A stretch of 64,000 bases of DNA from Hyalella azteca (GCF_000764305.2 NW_025947191.1:1-64000); one strand, 5' to 3'. Shown: positions 1-12,641, numbered from the stretch's first letter. Numbers and translations are program-made. The notes: generated from the letters alone by a model not told the origin.

Positions 1-2003
1 TATTCAGTGTTCGTTGCAATGAACTTTGATTCGTTGATGCTAATTTTGATGCAACAATTCCCCTCAAAAATATTTTTGGATAGAGTGGGATTTATGAATA
101 AGTGAGCCAAGCACGATCTAACTCTGAGTGGAGGTGGTGATGCTCGTGCCTTGTTCGAAATGGAGAAGAAGGATGAAACAAATCGAGATGAGGTAATCAA
201 TGAGAAATTTACTTTCTAGAGGCCCTAGGTTAAAAATGGTAAAACTGATTATTAAAATAAGGTATGAATAGCAGTAAAATTATTTATAGTCGACTCAGTC
301 ACCGATTGGTAAAAGATACGCCTCCTTAACCATAGTAAGATACTAACGATTGGTAAGATGCGCCTTCTTAACCATATAACCAATTTTATTCCAATGTCGT
401 CGAAGTTAAGAATGTTCACCTGAATATAGATTCAATGCAAATACATATTTTAATGAATAGTGCAGAACAGTGCAGTTACAATAGTGCGGAAATGTTTTAG
501 TGAAGCTTGCGTAGATATATGTAGAGTACAATATATATAGAAGATATAGAGTGCTAATACAGTACGGATAATAGGTATACAGTACAGATATATAGTGGAG
601 TATGCCTTAGTGGGAGTGGCGGCTATAGTAGGTGTAACTGCTCATCCTTCGTTTTACGTGCTCGATTATTTCGTCCCGCATTACCAATTCTCGTTAAGAA
701 ATTCTTCTAAAAATCGGAAAACGAAAATACGGAAGTTCTTTGAGGAAACGAAATTTCGAAAGCTCAATGAGTTTGTAATTGCACCAAAATACTGAAAGAC
801 CAGTCACATTCACATAGTGTTTCCATACACAGAGCCTAATGCTAGTACGTAGAAACATTACATCAAATCAACAGCAGCAATGCATTGTAAAAAAGGCCGA
901 GCAAATCTCGCAACGTCTCCGTTGCAGCAACTAAAGCCTACGCCGAAATGTGCTACGTCTTATGGGAGGGCAACCAAACACACATATAATGCATGCACTA
1001 ACCGCCCTGTCGTCATGACGGAAGGCAGTCGCACGTAACTGATAACTTGATGCTACTATTGCTGATTATATTAAAATTCTACTATTCGAGCTTATCTGTG
1101 GGCTCGTGTTCCCACTGGAGAGAACCAACTGCATCTTACCGGACACTACACATTCTTATCCGTAGGAAGTATGACACTGATTTTAAATTGTCAACTTCAC
1201 TTATAGTGCCACATTGTATACTAGCCCTTACATGAAATAGCTGTGTAATTGCCTCAAGAAGCCTTTTATTATCGCCTCACAGTAACTCAAGTTCAAGCAA
1301 GTTCTTTGTTATTTTGTCATCATTATATCTGCATCACCATATCTTTATCTTTATATTTGCATCACTATATTTGCAATAACTACAGCATGGAGCACTCCAT
1401 CATTGCAATACTAAATCTACACTAAAAGATCTGTAGCTACTGCATTACTGCACTTCTCATTACCACCATATGAAATTTGCATCAATGCACTTGTATCACC
1501 TCAAATTACTGTCGCAAGGGATCTTCCATTACCACTGCAACAAACTTACTAGTACTGCGTCAATGAAGCAGCCATTTTTGGATACCGGTATCTGTTATTA
1601 GCAAATTGAGACTGCAAAACATGAGTGATCCGTGAGAGTCATGAGTACATGCCAGCCACTTATCCTTTGAGCTTGACTCCCCTGCACTTCTTTGTGTGTG
1701 ATCACAACACTATCTTACCGGCCATTTCTAACCTACTTCAACTATCTGTTGGCTCTTGTTCCTGTCATTACTGCCATGTTTTACAAGAACCTTCTGCATA
1801 TATGAAATTGTTTCTGCTGCAATTATGTTCCTGTTTTCACTTCATTAATGTCTCTGTCTATGACGCACTTTGGTACCTCGCACTTTGGTGCCTCGCACTT
1901 AGGTGCCTTGCTGACTCACCATAGGGCGTCATTGACCTTGGCCGCTACACTTTGGTGCAGCCACACGCATGGCAGTTTAATTACCTGACCACTGCACCTC
2001 TCT
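1..2003. other. No gene seen; 3' flank of the lectin gene
   Basis: AT-rich sequence with short open frames lacking family likeness or splice context. A minor triplet of CGCACTTTGGTGCCT-like words lies at 1865-1912. The lectin 3' UTR should occupy the right end. Confidence 0.5.
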
Positions 2004-2233
2004 TCATTGCAGTGCACACACATACCATGACTGCATTGTACATGGCCTGTTCCAAAACACAGGGGTTTGAGTAAAATTGTACGTGAGGTATGCACAGTCC
2101 GTGTTTTCGCTGGGCTCGCCGACTCCCCACGGTTTCGTACCAGGCACGGCGGACATCACTTGCCCGGTGCGCCAAGTCCACACGAGGTTGTAGCGGTGAA
2201 GCCCCACGTGGAAGCTGCCAACATGACCGCCGG
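2004..2233 (-). CDS. C-type lectin gene, coding exon 3: second half of the lectin domain and stop
   Basis: The acceptor tttctctcatgacag leads into GGHVGSFHVGL, which matches the fold's W/F-x-G-L strand. Next come WTWRTG, PWGVGEPSENTDCAYL, FWNRPC and YVCALQ then TGA. Cysteine spacing matches the long disulphide pair and the inner pair of the lectin domain. EPS replaces EPN/QPD and WNR replaces WND, both at calcium-coordinating positions. The protein ends four residues after the last cysteine, normal for single-domain arthropod lectins. Confidence 0.8.
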
Positions 2234-4515
2234 CTGTCATGAGAGAAATATGATGCTAGGATGGTTTTGAAGAGCTTCACAATTAACCCTCTACCGCCTG
2301 ACATGAGTAACTGGAGCAATATTGTCACACGCCTACGTCCCAAAAAATTATACGTTCTAGTGAGCGCAAAATGACTTGCACTGATGCTTGCCGCCACGTA
2401 CGACAACTTTAAAATGTTTTCTGTTGCGTACAAACGTCCACAGGTTCCTACACTCAATAGGTTACGTATAATTTAAGTTGAAAGTTATGTTCCCGGAGAG
2501 TAACATACGGCCGTAGAGTGTTAAGCTCGCACACATCGGAATGATTCGAATTGAAAGTGTACTATCAATAATTACGCCTCCAGTCACATGAAAACGTGCA
2601 AGAAAGTTGGACACGGGATTACATCAATAATTATTTCAATTGTTAGGTTATTTCAAGAATAAACTAAACCCAATTTCGCGTAGTGAGTGCAGTTGGAGAT
2701 TAGCCACTAAAAATGCCTTATCCCGTACATGGCAGGAACGATTTTTGCTTGACGTAATCAACGAGCTCGAAGAAGTTGTCGGCGTAGAGAGAGACGAGCT
2801 GGGAGCCTCCAGGGCACGAGGCCTGGGCGACGTCGTACGTCACGCCGTCCTCAACCACAACCACACAACCGATGTCCTCAACCCAGTCGAAGGTGGCCGG
2901 ACAGGGTGGGGCTGTGGGTAAAGTTGGAGAGATGAGTTGTCATCGGCTAGCTGCGTTGGCTGTAATCATGTATATATAGAGCAAAAAATTATTGGATGAA
3001 TGGTATGAAATTTTTTAGTACCGCTCTTCACTCCATGATCGTGTATTACAGTGGGGGGAAATAAATATTCGTACACTTGAAAAATCGTATTTTAATGTAT
3101 GTAAGTACACAAACTTAATAGGAAAAGTGATTTAAATTATGTATAGAGACGCATAGTATTCAAAAATACTATATTGAGCTGAATAAAGGGTATTCAACCA
3201 AGTATTAAATTAAAATAATGCGGATTTATTGTTTTGTACGAATACTTTTTTCACCCGAAAAGTGAACATGTTGCATTGTTTTTTGTTGCATTGAGATTTA
3301 ATTTCTTTTGATACACAGTTAGAAAAATGACCGTTAACGGTATTACCGGCGTTTCAGTGGCCGGTCGGCACGTGAAAAGAAACACCGCTTCACCGTTTTA
3401 ATTCAAATTTAACACCAGAAATCCGTAAAACATCTGATAAAACGGCGAAACAGTTTATTTTCATGGGGCGACCGGCCACTAGTATGCCGGTGGGACCGTT
3501 TTTTCACCGTTTTTTCTAACAGTGTAGTATTTTTGAATACTATGCGTCTCTATACATAATTTAAATCACTTTTCCTGTTAAGTTTGTGTACTAACATACA
3601 TTAAAATACGATTTTTCAAGTGTACGAATATTTATATCCCCCCACTGTATATCGAACAAAGCCCAGTTTGTATGATTTCATATGCACTGACTGATCCATA
3701 CTTCAAATTTGCTTACTACTAAACCGATCAAAAGAATAGCGATAGTTTTGAACAATGTAGTTCTGGTTAACCCGTAGGTGAACAAGCTACATCAGTGATA
3801 TGTACGTGGTAAGTCGATAAGTTTTTTTTAATTTTGATTCTGCGGCAAATTCGAGATTTCGGCCTGAAAGTTCGAAATGTGGTGGATATGACTAATTGAT
3901 GAGCTAGAAAGCTAGAACTCTGCATTTGTAGGAACACAAATAAATATATTTATTACTTGAGAATTAAACTAGCATCATAAATTTTTGGTAATGCAATTAT
4001 CATGTTGAAAAATTGACTTAATTGAAAGCGCTGCATAAATCATGTCAATCTCGTGAAAAAGACAACCGATATAAGTACGCGTCCTAATGTGCGGCTTAAA
4101 AAAATTTTATGTGACAAGCATGACGGAGTATCGTCAACTTACCAACTCCTACTGGATGATAAGAAGTTTCACGAACGTAACACTTGTAACTATTGGTTCC
4201 CGGATAAGTTCGGTTGAACAAGGCCGGGTACGTCGAGTTCAGCAGCAGGCACTGCCCGCTGGTGCTGTTCACGCACAGAGTTGGGTAGGGGATGTCACTC
4301 TGTACAGCCGCGCTGGCACAGCGGATGGCACTCATGCCAGAGTAGTTCTTCGATGCCACGCTAATTGCGAGAAGTTCTTCCACAGGCACAGGGACGGAGA
4401 TGTACTTACTAGAACTGGCCTGAGTTTCCTTCACCACGACAAGCATGACGATCGTAAGAAGTCTAATGATCATCATGCTTATAATTTCGCTTGCAACTGC
4501 AGCCTTTCGTGTCAT
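2004..4515 (-). CDS. Secreted C-type lectin domain protein, three coding exons (gene span)
   Basis: Three minus-strand exons (4515-4143, 2911-2729, 2233-2004) join with matching phases 1 and 1 into 261 residues plus stop. The protein starts with a hydrophobic signal peptide (about residues 14-33, cleavage near TQA/S). A short Cys-rich, N-glycosylated segment (about 60-115) follows, then one C-type lectin domain (about 127-260) with six cysteines in the expected order. The family binds sugars or other ligands outside the cell, often in innate immunity. Here the usual EPN/QPD motif reads EPS and the WND motif reads WNR, so calcium-dependent sugar binding is probably changed or lost (inference). 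Donors are gtaagt (strong) and gtacgg (weak). Acceptors are acccacag and ctcatgacag. No promoter or poly(A) site was identified. Confidence 0.8.
2729..2911 (-). CDS. C-type lectin gene, coding exon 2: first half of the lectin domain
   Basis: The acceptor tttacccacag precedes 183 bases that enter in phase 1 and leave in phase 1. The translation opens with CPATFDWVEDIGC, the classic start of a C-type lectin fold. It continues with AQASCPGG and a helix ending in a lysine-rich turn. The donor is CCAT|gtacgg, weaker than consensus. It was chosen because it joins exon 3 in frame and gives the expected helix-to-loop sequence. Reading on past it meets a stop within a few codons. Confidence 0.75.
3049..3647. 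mobile_element. TA-flanked MITE with about 125-bp terminal inverted repeats, containing a second nested MITE
   Basis: The two ends (starting CAGTGGGGGG and ending CCCCCCACTG) are inverted copies over about 125 bp, with TA on both sides (3047-3048 and 3648-3649). No coding capacity is seen. The TA duplication indicates the Tc1/mariner group. Inside, about 3314-3526, a second pair of inverted ends (cagttagaaaaa / tttttctaac) also sits between TA dinucleotides. Confidence 0.75.
4143..4515 (-). CDS. C-type lectin gene, coding exon 1: signal peptide and Cys-rich N-terminal module
   Basis: The exon runs from ATG at 4515 to a consensus donor (GTTG|gtaagt) and ends in phase 1. A second in-frame Met pair at residues 14-15 sits directly before the hydrophobic core, so translation could also start there. 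After the signal peptide come four N-glycosylation sequons (NYS, NST, NST, NRT) and cysteines in the order C-x(n)-C-x(n)-C with a distal C. This order resembles the short PAN/apple-like module found before some arthropod C-type lectin domains; that comparison is an inference. An upstream non-coding exon may exist but is not seen. Confidence 0.75.
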
Positions 4516-5027
4516 GGGTGCGTCTCAGCGGAGATTTCTGAAATTAAACAGAAATTATTAGTTTCCACAATAGCCAATTTCATTTATGAATGTGTAATAA
4601 CTTTGTTTTAATTATTGTAGGAATCCACTCAACACATCTCCCAATTCCTGAGCGCACGGCAGTTGCGAAACAAATTCGAAATTTTATCACGCCGTTGCTG
4701 TAGCAGTAGCAGAAGGCCCAAGCATGCAAAAAAGGTCGACGGTTCACTTTATCTTTTTTAGTGATGTGCTGCAAACAAAATTTCGGCTCTATAAAGAGAA
4801 TGATTACCAACTTTCAATTGTTAGTCGTTCAATTGACCTTTTCGTTAATCAGTTGCCCTAAAGTTAACTACTCTCTTCTGTTCAATCAGTTTAGTGACGA
4901 CCATCCGCATTTGACTAATTATTATTAGTCAGTGTAAGGAAACTTAATCTAATTAAAAGCAAAGCAATGGGATTCTACTTACTGTACTAAATATAATATA
5001 TATATATATATGTATACATAAATGTAG

Positions 5028-5268
5028 TTATGTAGCCGTACACCCTCCTGCAGAGTACTGTCGGCAGGGACTGACCCAGCGCTCGATACATGCGAGCGTA
5101 GGCAGAGCGACATCCAAAACATTCCAGAATGTTCCATTACCGTCCACATCCAAATTACTAGCGAGTGCTGCATTAACCTCGGCATCCGAGTTATTTTCGA
5201 GCGTTCTAATAACCACTGACTTTAGAAGCCTAAGCTTCGTGCTAATAGCGAAATAAAATTGGTCCCTT
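5028..5268 (-). other. Possible minus-strand exon of unknown gene
   Basis: An open frame just upstream (in minus-strand sense) of the lectin gene reads through a codon-like stretch with the residues DVDGNGTFWNVLDVALPTLA and then CIERW. A good polypyrimidine acceptor (tttcgctattag) lies near its start, and a possible donor (CTGG|gtcagt) follows the Trp. There is no ATG start, and the phase cannot be tied to the lectin exons. I do not recognise the product. It could be an exon of a neighbouring gene or chance. Confidence 0.25.
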
Positions 5269-5299
5269 GTTTCATTGGAGGGCACAGTATGAAGTTGGT

Positions 5300-5346
5300 A
5301 AATTGTTAGTAATGACTAGCCACATGCTAGTCATTACTAACAATTT
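5300..5346. repeat. Perfect hairpin with 20-bp arms, followed by diverged copies of its core
   Basis: Arms AAATTGTTAGTAATGACTAG and its exact complement flank a 7-base loop. Diverged copies of TAACTAGTCATTAGTAACTAG-like sequence continue to about 5450. Confidence 0.8.
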
Positions 5347-6483
5347 ATAACTAGTCATTAGTAACTAGCAAATTGTAACGGCTCATTAGTAACTAACATT
5401 TTGTAACTAGTCATTATTAACTAGTGGTTGGTTACTAGTCATTGGCAAACTATGTACAGTGATGTGATGTTGACTCTACACAAGACTTTCCAATTCTACG
5501 TTGTGAATACACAGAACACTTGAATTAAAAACATTTCAACGCAAAAAAGTTACAATATAATTTTCTACATGACACTGAGGATCTTTTCTTTATTAATCAT
5601 AAAAAAATGTCTATTTTCGTTCATGAAAATGCTGTGAAAATTATGTCGTGGAACGCATGATGTTTTCCTGAATAGAAAATCATGTCGCAGAACGTGATGG
5701 AAGCGAAAATACTTTTAAAATTACATAAAAAAGCTATGTAATAAACTTATATTTTCTTATTCACTTTGAGTCGTCTCAATTATGTTGTCACATCGCGTGA
5801 TGACAATCGATGCAGCGTTAAAGTGCTCGAGCATTTTACCTGTTCGATTGCTTCAACTTTTCCTGAAAGGAGACATTGCAGGGGCATGGAATTCCTCAAC
5901 AATTCTGTCCTAAAAGTTAGTTAAAACTCGAACTTAAAATGCGCCTACATGATATTTGAAGAACTATGTATTTTATTTGTAAAGTTATCTACTTTTCGTA
6001 ATCCTCTATATAAGCGATTTTCTACTAATATAAGGGATGAAAACTTCATGCATAACTATAAATACAAAATTGATTATTATTATTTTATATATCTTAATTT
6101 TTGTTATAAACAATTAATTATTAATATTATTAATTGATGAATAATATGTTATAATCCTAATTACGAAGGCATGTTGTCTTTTTGCTTGAAAAGTAAAAAC
6201 ATCTAAAACTGAACCCATGAAAACGGTTATTAACGGTCATAAAGAACGCATATTCATTTGGGTGAACAGATTCTTATGCATCATGAAGTCAGTGATAGAG
6301 AGAAGGCGAATTACTTCTCATGAATGAATCAACAAATGATAATGTAATCACATGATTAATTAAATCATTACTACAGGACGCATTCTGGTATAGTAATGAA
6401 ACATGCAGCATTCAACGTTTCAATGCTATTTTCAGGGGTAGATGACTGACTTTATCTACGCTCTTTTCTTATCGAAAAATTAG

Positions 6484-6675
6484 AACAGCGGCTGGCGTCG
6501 TTTTAGGGCATCACACTCGACATTATTTAGCGCCGTTTAGGGCAATTAATTAGCGCCGGTTCAGGGAATCACACCCGACATAAATTAGAGCAGCGGTCAG
6601 CGCCGCTTAACAGCATCACACACGACATAAATTAGAACAGCGGTCGGCGCTGTTAGGGAATTACACCCGACACAA
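6484..6675. repeat. Tandem repeat, roughly 55-65 bp units
   Basis: Units share the order ATTAGAACAGCGG, GGCGC, TTAGGG, ATCACACCCGACA with varying spacing. About four imperfect copies are present. Confidence 0.6.
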
Positions 6676-8198
6676 ATTACCGAGTCTAAATTCGGGTTCT
6701 ATTTTGGGTTGCTCCGCTGTCTATCGAGTCGCCGTTGAGGTAAATCAAGCTTTAATCTGGCATCTGCTTTATTCCGCCGCTATTTAGAAGCTGTTTTCGG
6801 AATTCAACGGCCTGATGGGCAAAATCTGCTTAATATAACCGAAAAGAGCAGCTGATCAAGCTTCCCTACGATGCTCTCGTCAGATGCTGGTATTTGAGCA
6901 GACCATAACCATCTCCCGCTCATAGAATTTCGTTGTTGTATGTGCACGCGCACGTTTGTTAAGTCATATTGTAGCGGGAGAACTACGTTCCATGCACAAA
7001 GTTACTGGGTCTCAGCAAGCGGGCCCTAACGTACGAGGATTAATCAAAAATGGATCAGAAAACTGTCACAGGCAATAAGGTTTACTTAAATTTCATGGAA
7101 AACCCGCATCCACGACATAGGGCTATCACTAAATGTATATTGACTTACGAATACTGTCATTATATAGACATTAAATGCAGATATTTACAGTCATTACAAA
7201 GTGAAGTAGATCAGACAAAGGTAGGATGCTTACTTGTAATCCGCTGCTTCCAGATATAACTACCTACGCGTACTTTTTCTCTTCAGTCTCCGTTGAAGAG
7301 GCGCGGCGGCTGAAGAAAACTGATAGCGCGGCCAAAGTTGGCCCGCTACATATGATACAAAAATCTACACAATTTTGAGCTTTCGTGGTTACATGGTAGT
7401 TAGATAATTTTATTGTGTGTATGAAACATGCCTTTAAGAAAAAATGTGCATTTAGTTTTCTCTTTTACTTATTTAAAACCCAGAGGCTGCTTGACGGACC
7501 GCATAATAATCAGTTCCTCTTCTTGTAGCTCCATGAGATAATTTTAAATCCTTTGTCATAAAAAGAATAACTAATATATATAAGCTGTTAATTGGCAAAC
7601 CAACAACTGATAAATATCCAGTTTGATTATACATGCAGGTATGTGATGTTGGGATGGTACTGCTTGATACAGTGAAGCTGTGCCTTTCAAGATGACAGGC
7701 AATTGGTCCTTCGGTTATACACACAGGTCTTAAAATATGGATATTCTATGTCAACGTGAAAGTGTAGTGCGCTTCACATTATTCATTCCTTCGTCAGTAA
7801 ATTAAGATCGTTTATTCAATGTCGATTGTTCGTGCTGGGTAAGACGCATCGCGGCGTATGTATCATGACACCTCACTACTTTGTGAACAAATTAAGCTAA
7901 ACTTTATTCGGTCGTTCAAACGACATCGATGACAAATCCTACTACATGCTGTATGGTTTTCATTTCATATAGTTACTATATTCTGTTCGCTGCGCAGAAT
8001 TTGTTGCTATGTATACAGACATGTAAAATATTTAACCCCACCCAGTATACTCCCATTAGGTGGGGGGTGTCCACTACCCTGTATATAGGGTTCTGCAGGG
8101 GACTAGAGCAAACGCGGAGACTGCTGGCGGCGGTTGCCTTGGTCCGCTAGACTTGTTCACATGTGGAGTGACACACGCTTCTAATTTCAGCCATGAAA

Positions 8199-8710
8199 TC
8201 ATGCGTTGGAAAGTGAAGTCTTAGCGTGTTCCTCATTAGAGACTTCACTGCCGAATGGGCCAATAACTGCTGCTGGTGTAGAATGACTAGCAGGAAGTCT
8301 ACCTTTAACTTTCCACATCCCTAGGTTCTCTACTTCTAGCAGATGTGAGATATCCTGTGATGTTGTCATGTATATAACCATCAAATTACAGGCATTGTTC
8401 TTTGTCACGCTAAAGATGCCAAATTTTCCAAATGCAGAGTTGGCCAGAGCCTTGCTGAGAGCAAGTTCATTAGAGAGGAACCTACTTAGATCAACTTGAC
8501 CAGGTGAAGGTTAACAGTCTCCATCATCCAGGAATGAGAAAGGCTTAATCGAAATGACGCAGTTTTGTGGACTCATCGTGTTCTCAGCATTATTTCTTTG
8601 TCTTGCTGTAATTACAGTGTCAGAATCAGAGACATCATCAAAAAGGAGAGTGCTTGAAAATCCCTCAAAGTTGCGAATACCAGTATTAGTTTCAATATTG
8701 GGTAACAAAG
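8199..8710 (-). pseudogene. Relic of a retroelement ORF1/gag-like protein
   Basis: One minus-strand frame is open from 8708 to 8199 except for a single TAA. It reads GIFSVTKNNACNLMVIYM and then LEVENLGMWKVKGRLP, with VIGPFGSEVSNEE further on. This order of a hydrophobic strand, a K-V-K-x-R-L-P strand and a V-x-G-x(n)-S-x-E-E turn resembles the nucleic-acid-binding ORF1 proteins of non-LTR elements (inference). No reverse transcriptase is seen next to it. Confidence 0.4.
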
Positions 8711-10556
8711 GGAGAACATTTTATGAAGTATCACAGATGGGCAGGGCTCCAGGGCTAGAGTGAGGAGGCTGGTTAGTCCAGGTTGCGTTGAAGTGCATAG
8801 CTCTGAGTATATGGATGTGGATGCGAAAGAGATGAAATTCACGTTAGGAACAAAAAAGGAAAGTCATAAAATTTTTTAGCTTTAGCAAGTGTCTCTATCC
8901 GAATCTGAATGATCGGAGGTTTCACTTTGCTTCCCTTGTTTGTTTTTGCCCTTCGTGTCCAGCACTGCACGGCTGACTGCACTTCGTGTCCAGCACTGCA
9001 CGGCAATTGCCCATCAATAGATTAAAGAAGTCGAGAGAATAATAGTAATGATATATATAAACATTGCTGGAAATAATTACACTTCTGCAGTGATCTTGGA
9101 ATGGAAAATGGTGAGAAGTAAGCCAGTAGACTTTCCTTCGTTGAAGTTCGTCAACGTCACTACCGTCGTTTTCAAATCCAGATCGTTTTGTAAAGTCAAC
9201 AATGTTGTTCAGGAACTGAAAGCCTTCACGGCATACGCTAGATCGATTAGAGAGGCTTTTCAGTCGCATCATTCCAGGCAACAACCAAACGCTGCGCTCA
9301 ACCGTACGCGTTCTAAACGTGTTCATATATCGCAATGGCATTCGTACAGTTGTGACAGCTGGTACTAAGGGCCACAACTGACGACGACTGAAGCTTCATT
9401 AAAAACGAGACAAATAACGATTTACATTTTTTCAAACAGTGTGCAGGTGTTGACACACTTGTTTGAGTAATCGTTGACTCTATTGTCTCGCACGCCAAAA
9501 CCCCAGTTTCTTGACTGATTCTCGAAAATCGTTACGCATCACGATTGCAACTATAGTTTTAAATGAATAGTCTTAAAAACAAATATGACTGGTCTATTGT
9601 AGTGAAAATTTATATAAGTATAAGTTAAAAACTTATCTTGCCAGAATTTTTACCGCTGCCACTCATTTGAGGAGAATTCTAGGAACGAAATATTCGGGAC
9701 AAATTTGTATTGTGCTCATGCTGCATTCTTTCCACGCATAAATTATTTAAAATCGCAAAAGATCTGGACGTAATTAATAATGAAGCTATTAGCTCAATGT
9801 AATATTACATTTTTGTTAAATCATCGTCAATGCTATTCGTATATAAATTCCGTGCTAATTGAGGTAGCCATCATCAGACCTTGGGGTTAAGAACATGATG
9901 GAAGAAGTACATTAGAAGTAAATTAGACATGATGTTCTTTCGAAGCCAATTAAAATCTCGGAGGAGATCAATAGAACATATTGAATACGAACTTATTTTT
10001 AGACAATAGAATGTTTCTAATATTATTCGGGAAAATATTGGATATATAGAATGTGATATCAATGAATGATGAGAAAAAATAAGATTTATGAAATTTTGCC
10101 ACGCATTTAACTTTACACAAGTTAGGTACGAGCGAGCAATTACTTTGCATGAATCTTAGTTATCTTCATACCGTCGAACGATAATTTTTGTTAGACCAGC
10201 TACTGGCCGCAACTCGTTATTAGTCTCTTGCAAATACCATAATTATAGTCGGCCGCTTCGGAGAGTGTGGACGAGCTTTCTCTAGCTTTTCAAATGTGCT
10301 CTCATATAAGAGATCATTAGTGTAGTTTGGCAGAAGCTGTTCTTTAATGCAGGTTTCGTTGAAGACCAGAGACTATTTCTTATTGACAATTTTCTTATTA
10401 TTTTTCTCGATTCGGCGAATTAGGCTCTTGATAGGAAGTGAAAATCCAAATATCAGGTTTCCAAGGGACATTTTATTATAATTTTACGACGTTTCGAATG
10501 CAACTTCATTCATTATCAAGTAGAGGACGAGTTTTGCAACAAGTGAATTTGAAATT

Positions 10557-10778
10557 ATGCTTGGCTGGCTCGGACTTCTTGTACTCCGCGCACCGTCACT
10601 GCGGCTGATGCTTGGCTGGCTCGGACTTCTTGTACTCCGCGCACCGTCACTGTGGCTGATGCTATGGCTGGCTCGGACTTCTTGTACTCCGCGCACCGTC
10701 ACTGCGGCTGATGCTATGGCTGGCTCAGACTTATTGTACTCCGCGCACCGTCACTGCGGCTGATGCTATGGCTGGCTT
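10557..10778. repeat. Minisatellite, about 51-52 bp units, just over four copies
   Basis: Units begin at 10557, 10608, 10659, 10711 and 10762 (the last partial). Each contains GGCTGGCTCGGACTTCTTGT and GCGCACCGTCACTGCGGCTG with few changes. Confidence 0.9.
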
Positions 10779-10789
10779 ATCATTGCGTT

Positions 10790-12140
10790 GCTTGGACAAA
10801 CATGACAACCAATTCGCCAGCCACTGGACTGCGTCATGAAATCTATATATGACCTGCTAGATTACAATTTATTCGCCTGTGCTGAGGTCCCTGTCTGATA
10901 TTGGTGTCAAAATCTAGCCTTTTATTTTTCGGCTCTCAGACAAATATGTTCTCATCACGCTTCTGAAAGAACCTATAGAGACGGTCTCTCTCTGCAGTTT
11001 GTCCCCAAAAAGGAATCAAATATCCCCACCTTTTTCCTTCTCTTTTCTTGCATTTGGTTTACAGTTTAAGTTTGCAATGATTTCCGGCACGAAAATAATC
11101 TGGCGGCTTCTTTTCGCCACAAAACAGTCCTGATACTCGTAGTTAAGGGCTCAACTGTTTATCGGTTACTGATAGTTATTTCATTGCAAAAAAATATATC
11201 ATCATGTCTCCTACTATATTGAGTGCCGGCATGGGTGCTGGAGGGTCATTAATTAGTTTAATAGTTCTTGCTGAATATGAAGTATAATCATGACAATTTT
11301 CATATGACATTAGTTTAACAATTGTGAAGTGTTGCATTTTGTATGTTGTTTTGTTTTTTAAGTGTTGTATCAACTCGATTTATATTTCACTTTGGAAAAA
11401 GATTATCCAATCTCAGGTCGAACTTATTTGATAAGCTTGGATTGGTCGTGAACTACTATTGAATAATATGAATAGATGTAGATTACTGAGCAATTATCGC
11501 TTTCAACTCCGTTTTCCTCCTGCAATTGACGAGCGAGGTTATAGTTAAGCTCACTAGCTTATGATGGAAATATCAAGATTAACTTAAGAATCCGCCTCAA
11601 TTTTCACCACATAGTACGTACGTGTGTTTCAATATTGAATATTTTCAGTCGTCCAAAACAAAACTGTAGTTCTGCTGCAGGAAAAATAATACAGGATAAA
11701 CTGAGAATTATTTCAAAATTTAAAGTCTGGTTGAAGCCACAAGGTGTAATTTTTATCAAGAAGTAGACTGAAACGCAACAGTATTGGTGCTGCAGAAATA
11801 TTGCAAGTTGGGATTCAACTGAGATGTCTAGCTTTTAAAGCAAGATTCCCCATGACTTGAGGCGCTAAACACTTATATGCGTTACTTTGAAGTTAATAAT
11901 AGAAAAAGTATATTTCAACTTCAGTGGCCCACATCAACAGTATAACTGTGTGTATACAGTCTCTGCATGACTGCAAAAATTTTACGAATACAGGGTTCAA
12001 AGCACCTAATGCTAGATACACCGAAGAACTGGCTAATGCATATCTGCCAGCCGTACACATGAATGGCATTTTATAAACTTCAATACAATAGCATAGAGAA
12101 ATCTACGGAATTGATTCCAAAAAATGCACTCACGAACATA
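10790..12140. other. No gene or element recognised
   Basis: AT-rich, no long open frame with splice context, no clear repeats. The neighbouring gaps 5450-6480, 6690-8190, 8850-10550 and 14600-15580 are the same. A short direct duplication of TTCGTGTCCAGCACTGCACG lies at 8955-9002. Confidence 0.4.
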
Positions 12141-12146
12141 CTTATC

Positions 12147-12300
12147 TAACGATGTCGTAATTAAAACCCGATTAAATTAACGATGTCATCATCAACGATG
12201 TCATCATTAAAACCCGATTAAATTAACGATGTCATTAACGATGTCATCATTAAAATCCAATTGGATTAACGATGTCTTCTATAACGATGTCATCATTAAT
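12147..12300. repeat. Tandem repeat of AACGATGTCATCATTAAAACC-type units
   Basis: Imperfect units with ACGATGTCATCA and AAAACCCGATTAAATT alternate for about 150 bp. They are AT-rich and probably non-coding. Confidence 0.75.
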
Positions 12301-12641
12301 CATGAGAAGTATTAATGCGTACCGTGTCACATTCGTCCCCCTTTTCTGTGCTAATCAAAACTTTGTCTGGTACAACTTGACTGAAATGCTTACTATGGAG
12401 ATTAAATCGGTTCATTCCCGAGCTCACTGCGCACCTCGAGAATTTTTGGTCGGCTTTAGAGCGGCGCTGCGAAGTCTTTCCATCGGCCGTCGTTGTGTGT
12501 GACGCCTGTGATTTTCAACAGTGTTCACTTCTGAGCTGCCAAGAAATTGCTACCCAAGTTGTGATTGCATTTAAACATTTACGTGCAGTGCTTCCTTCGA
12601 GTAACAAGAGTAACAGTAAAAAAATAATGTTTCTCTCGTTA

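Noticed and set aside
4087..4611. Plus-strand 174-residue open frame
   Set aside because: It is the antisense shadow of lectin exon 1, which has a signal peptide, sequons and a consensus donor on the minus strand.
8922..9377. 151-residue minus-strand frame with protein-like composition
   Set aside because: No recognised family, both strands are open, and splice sites could not be tied to a neighbour.
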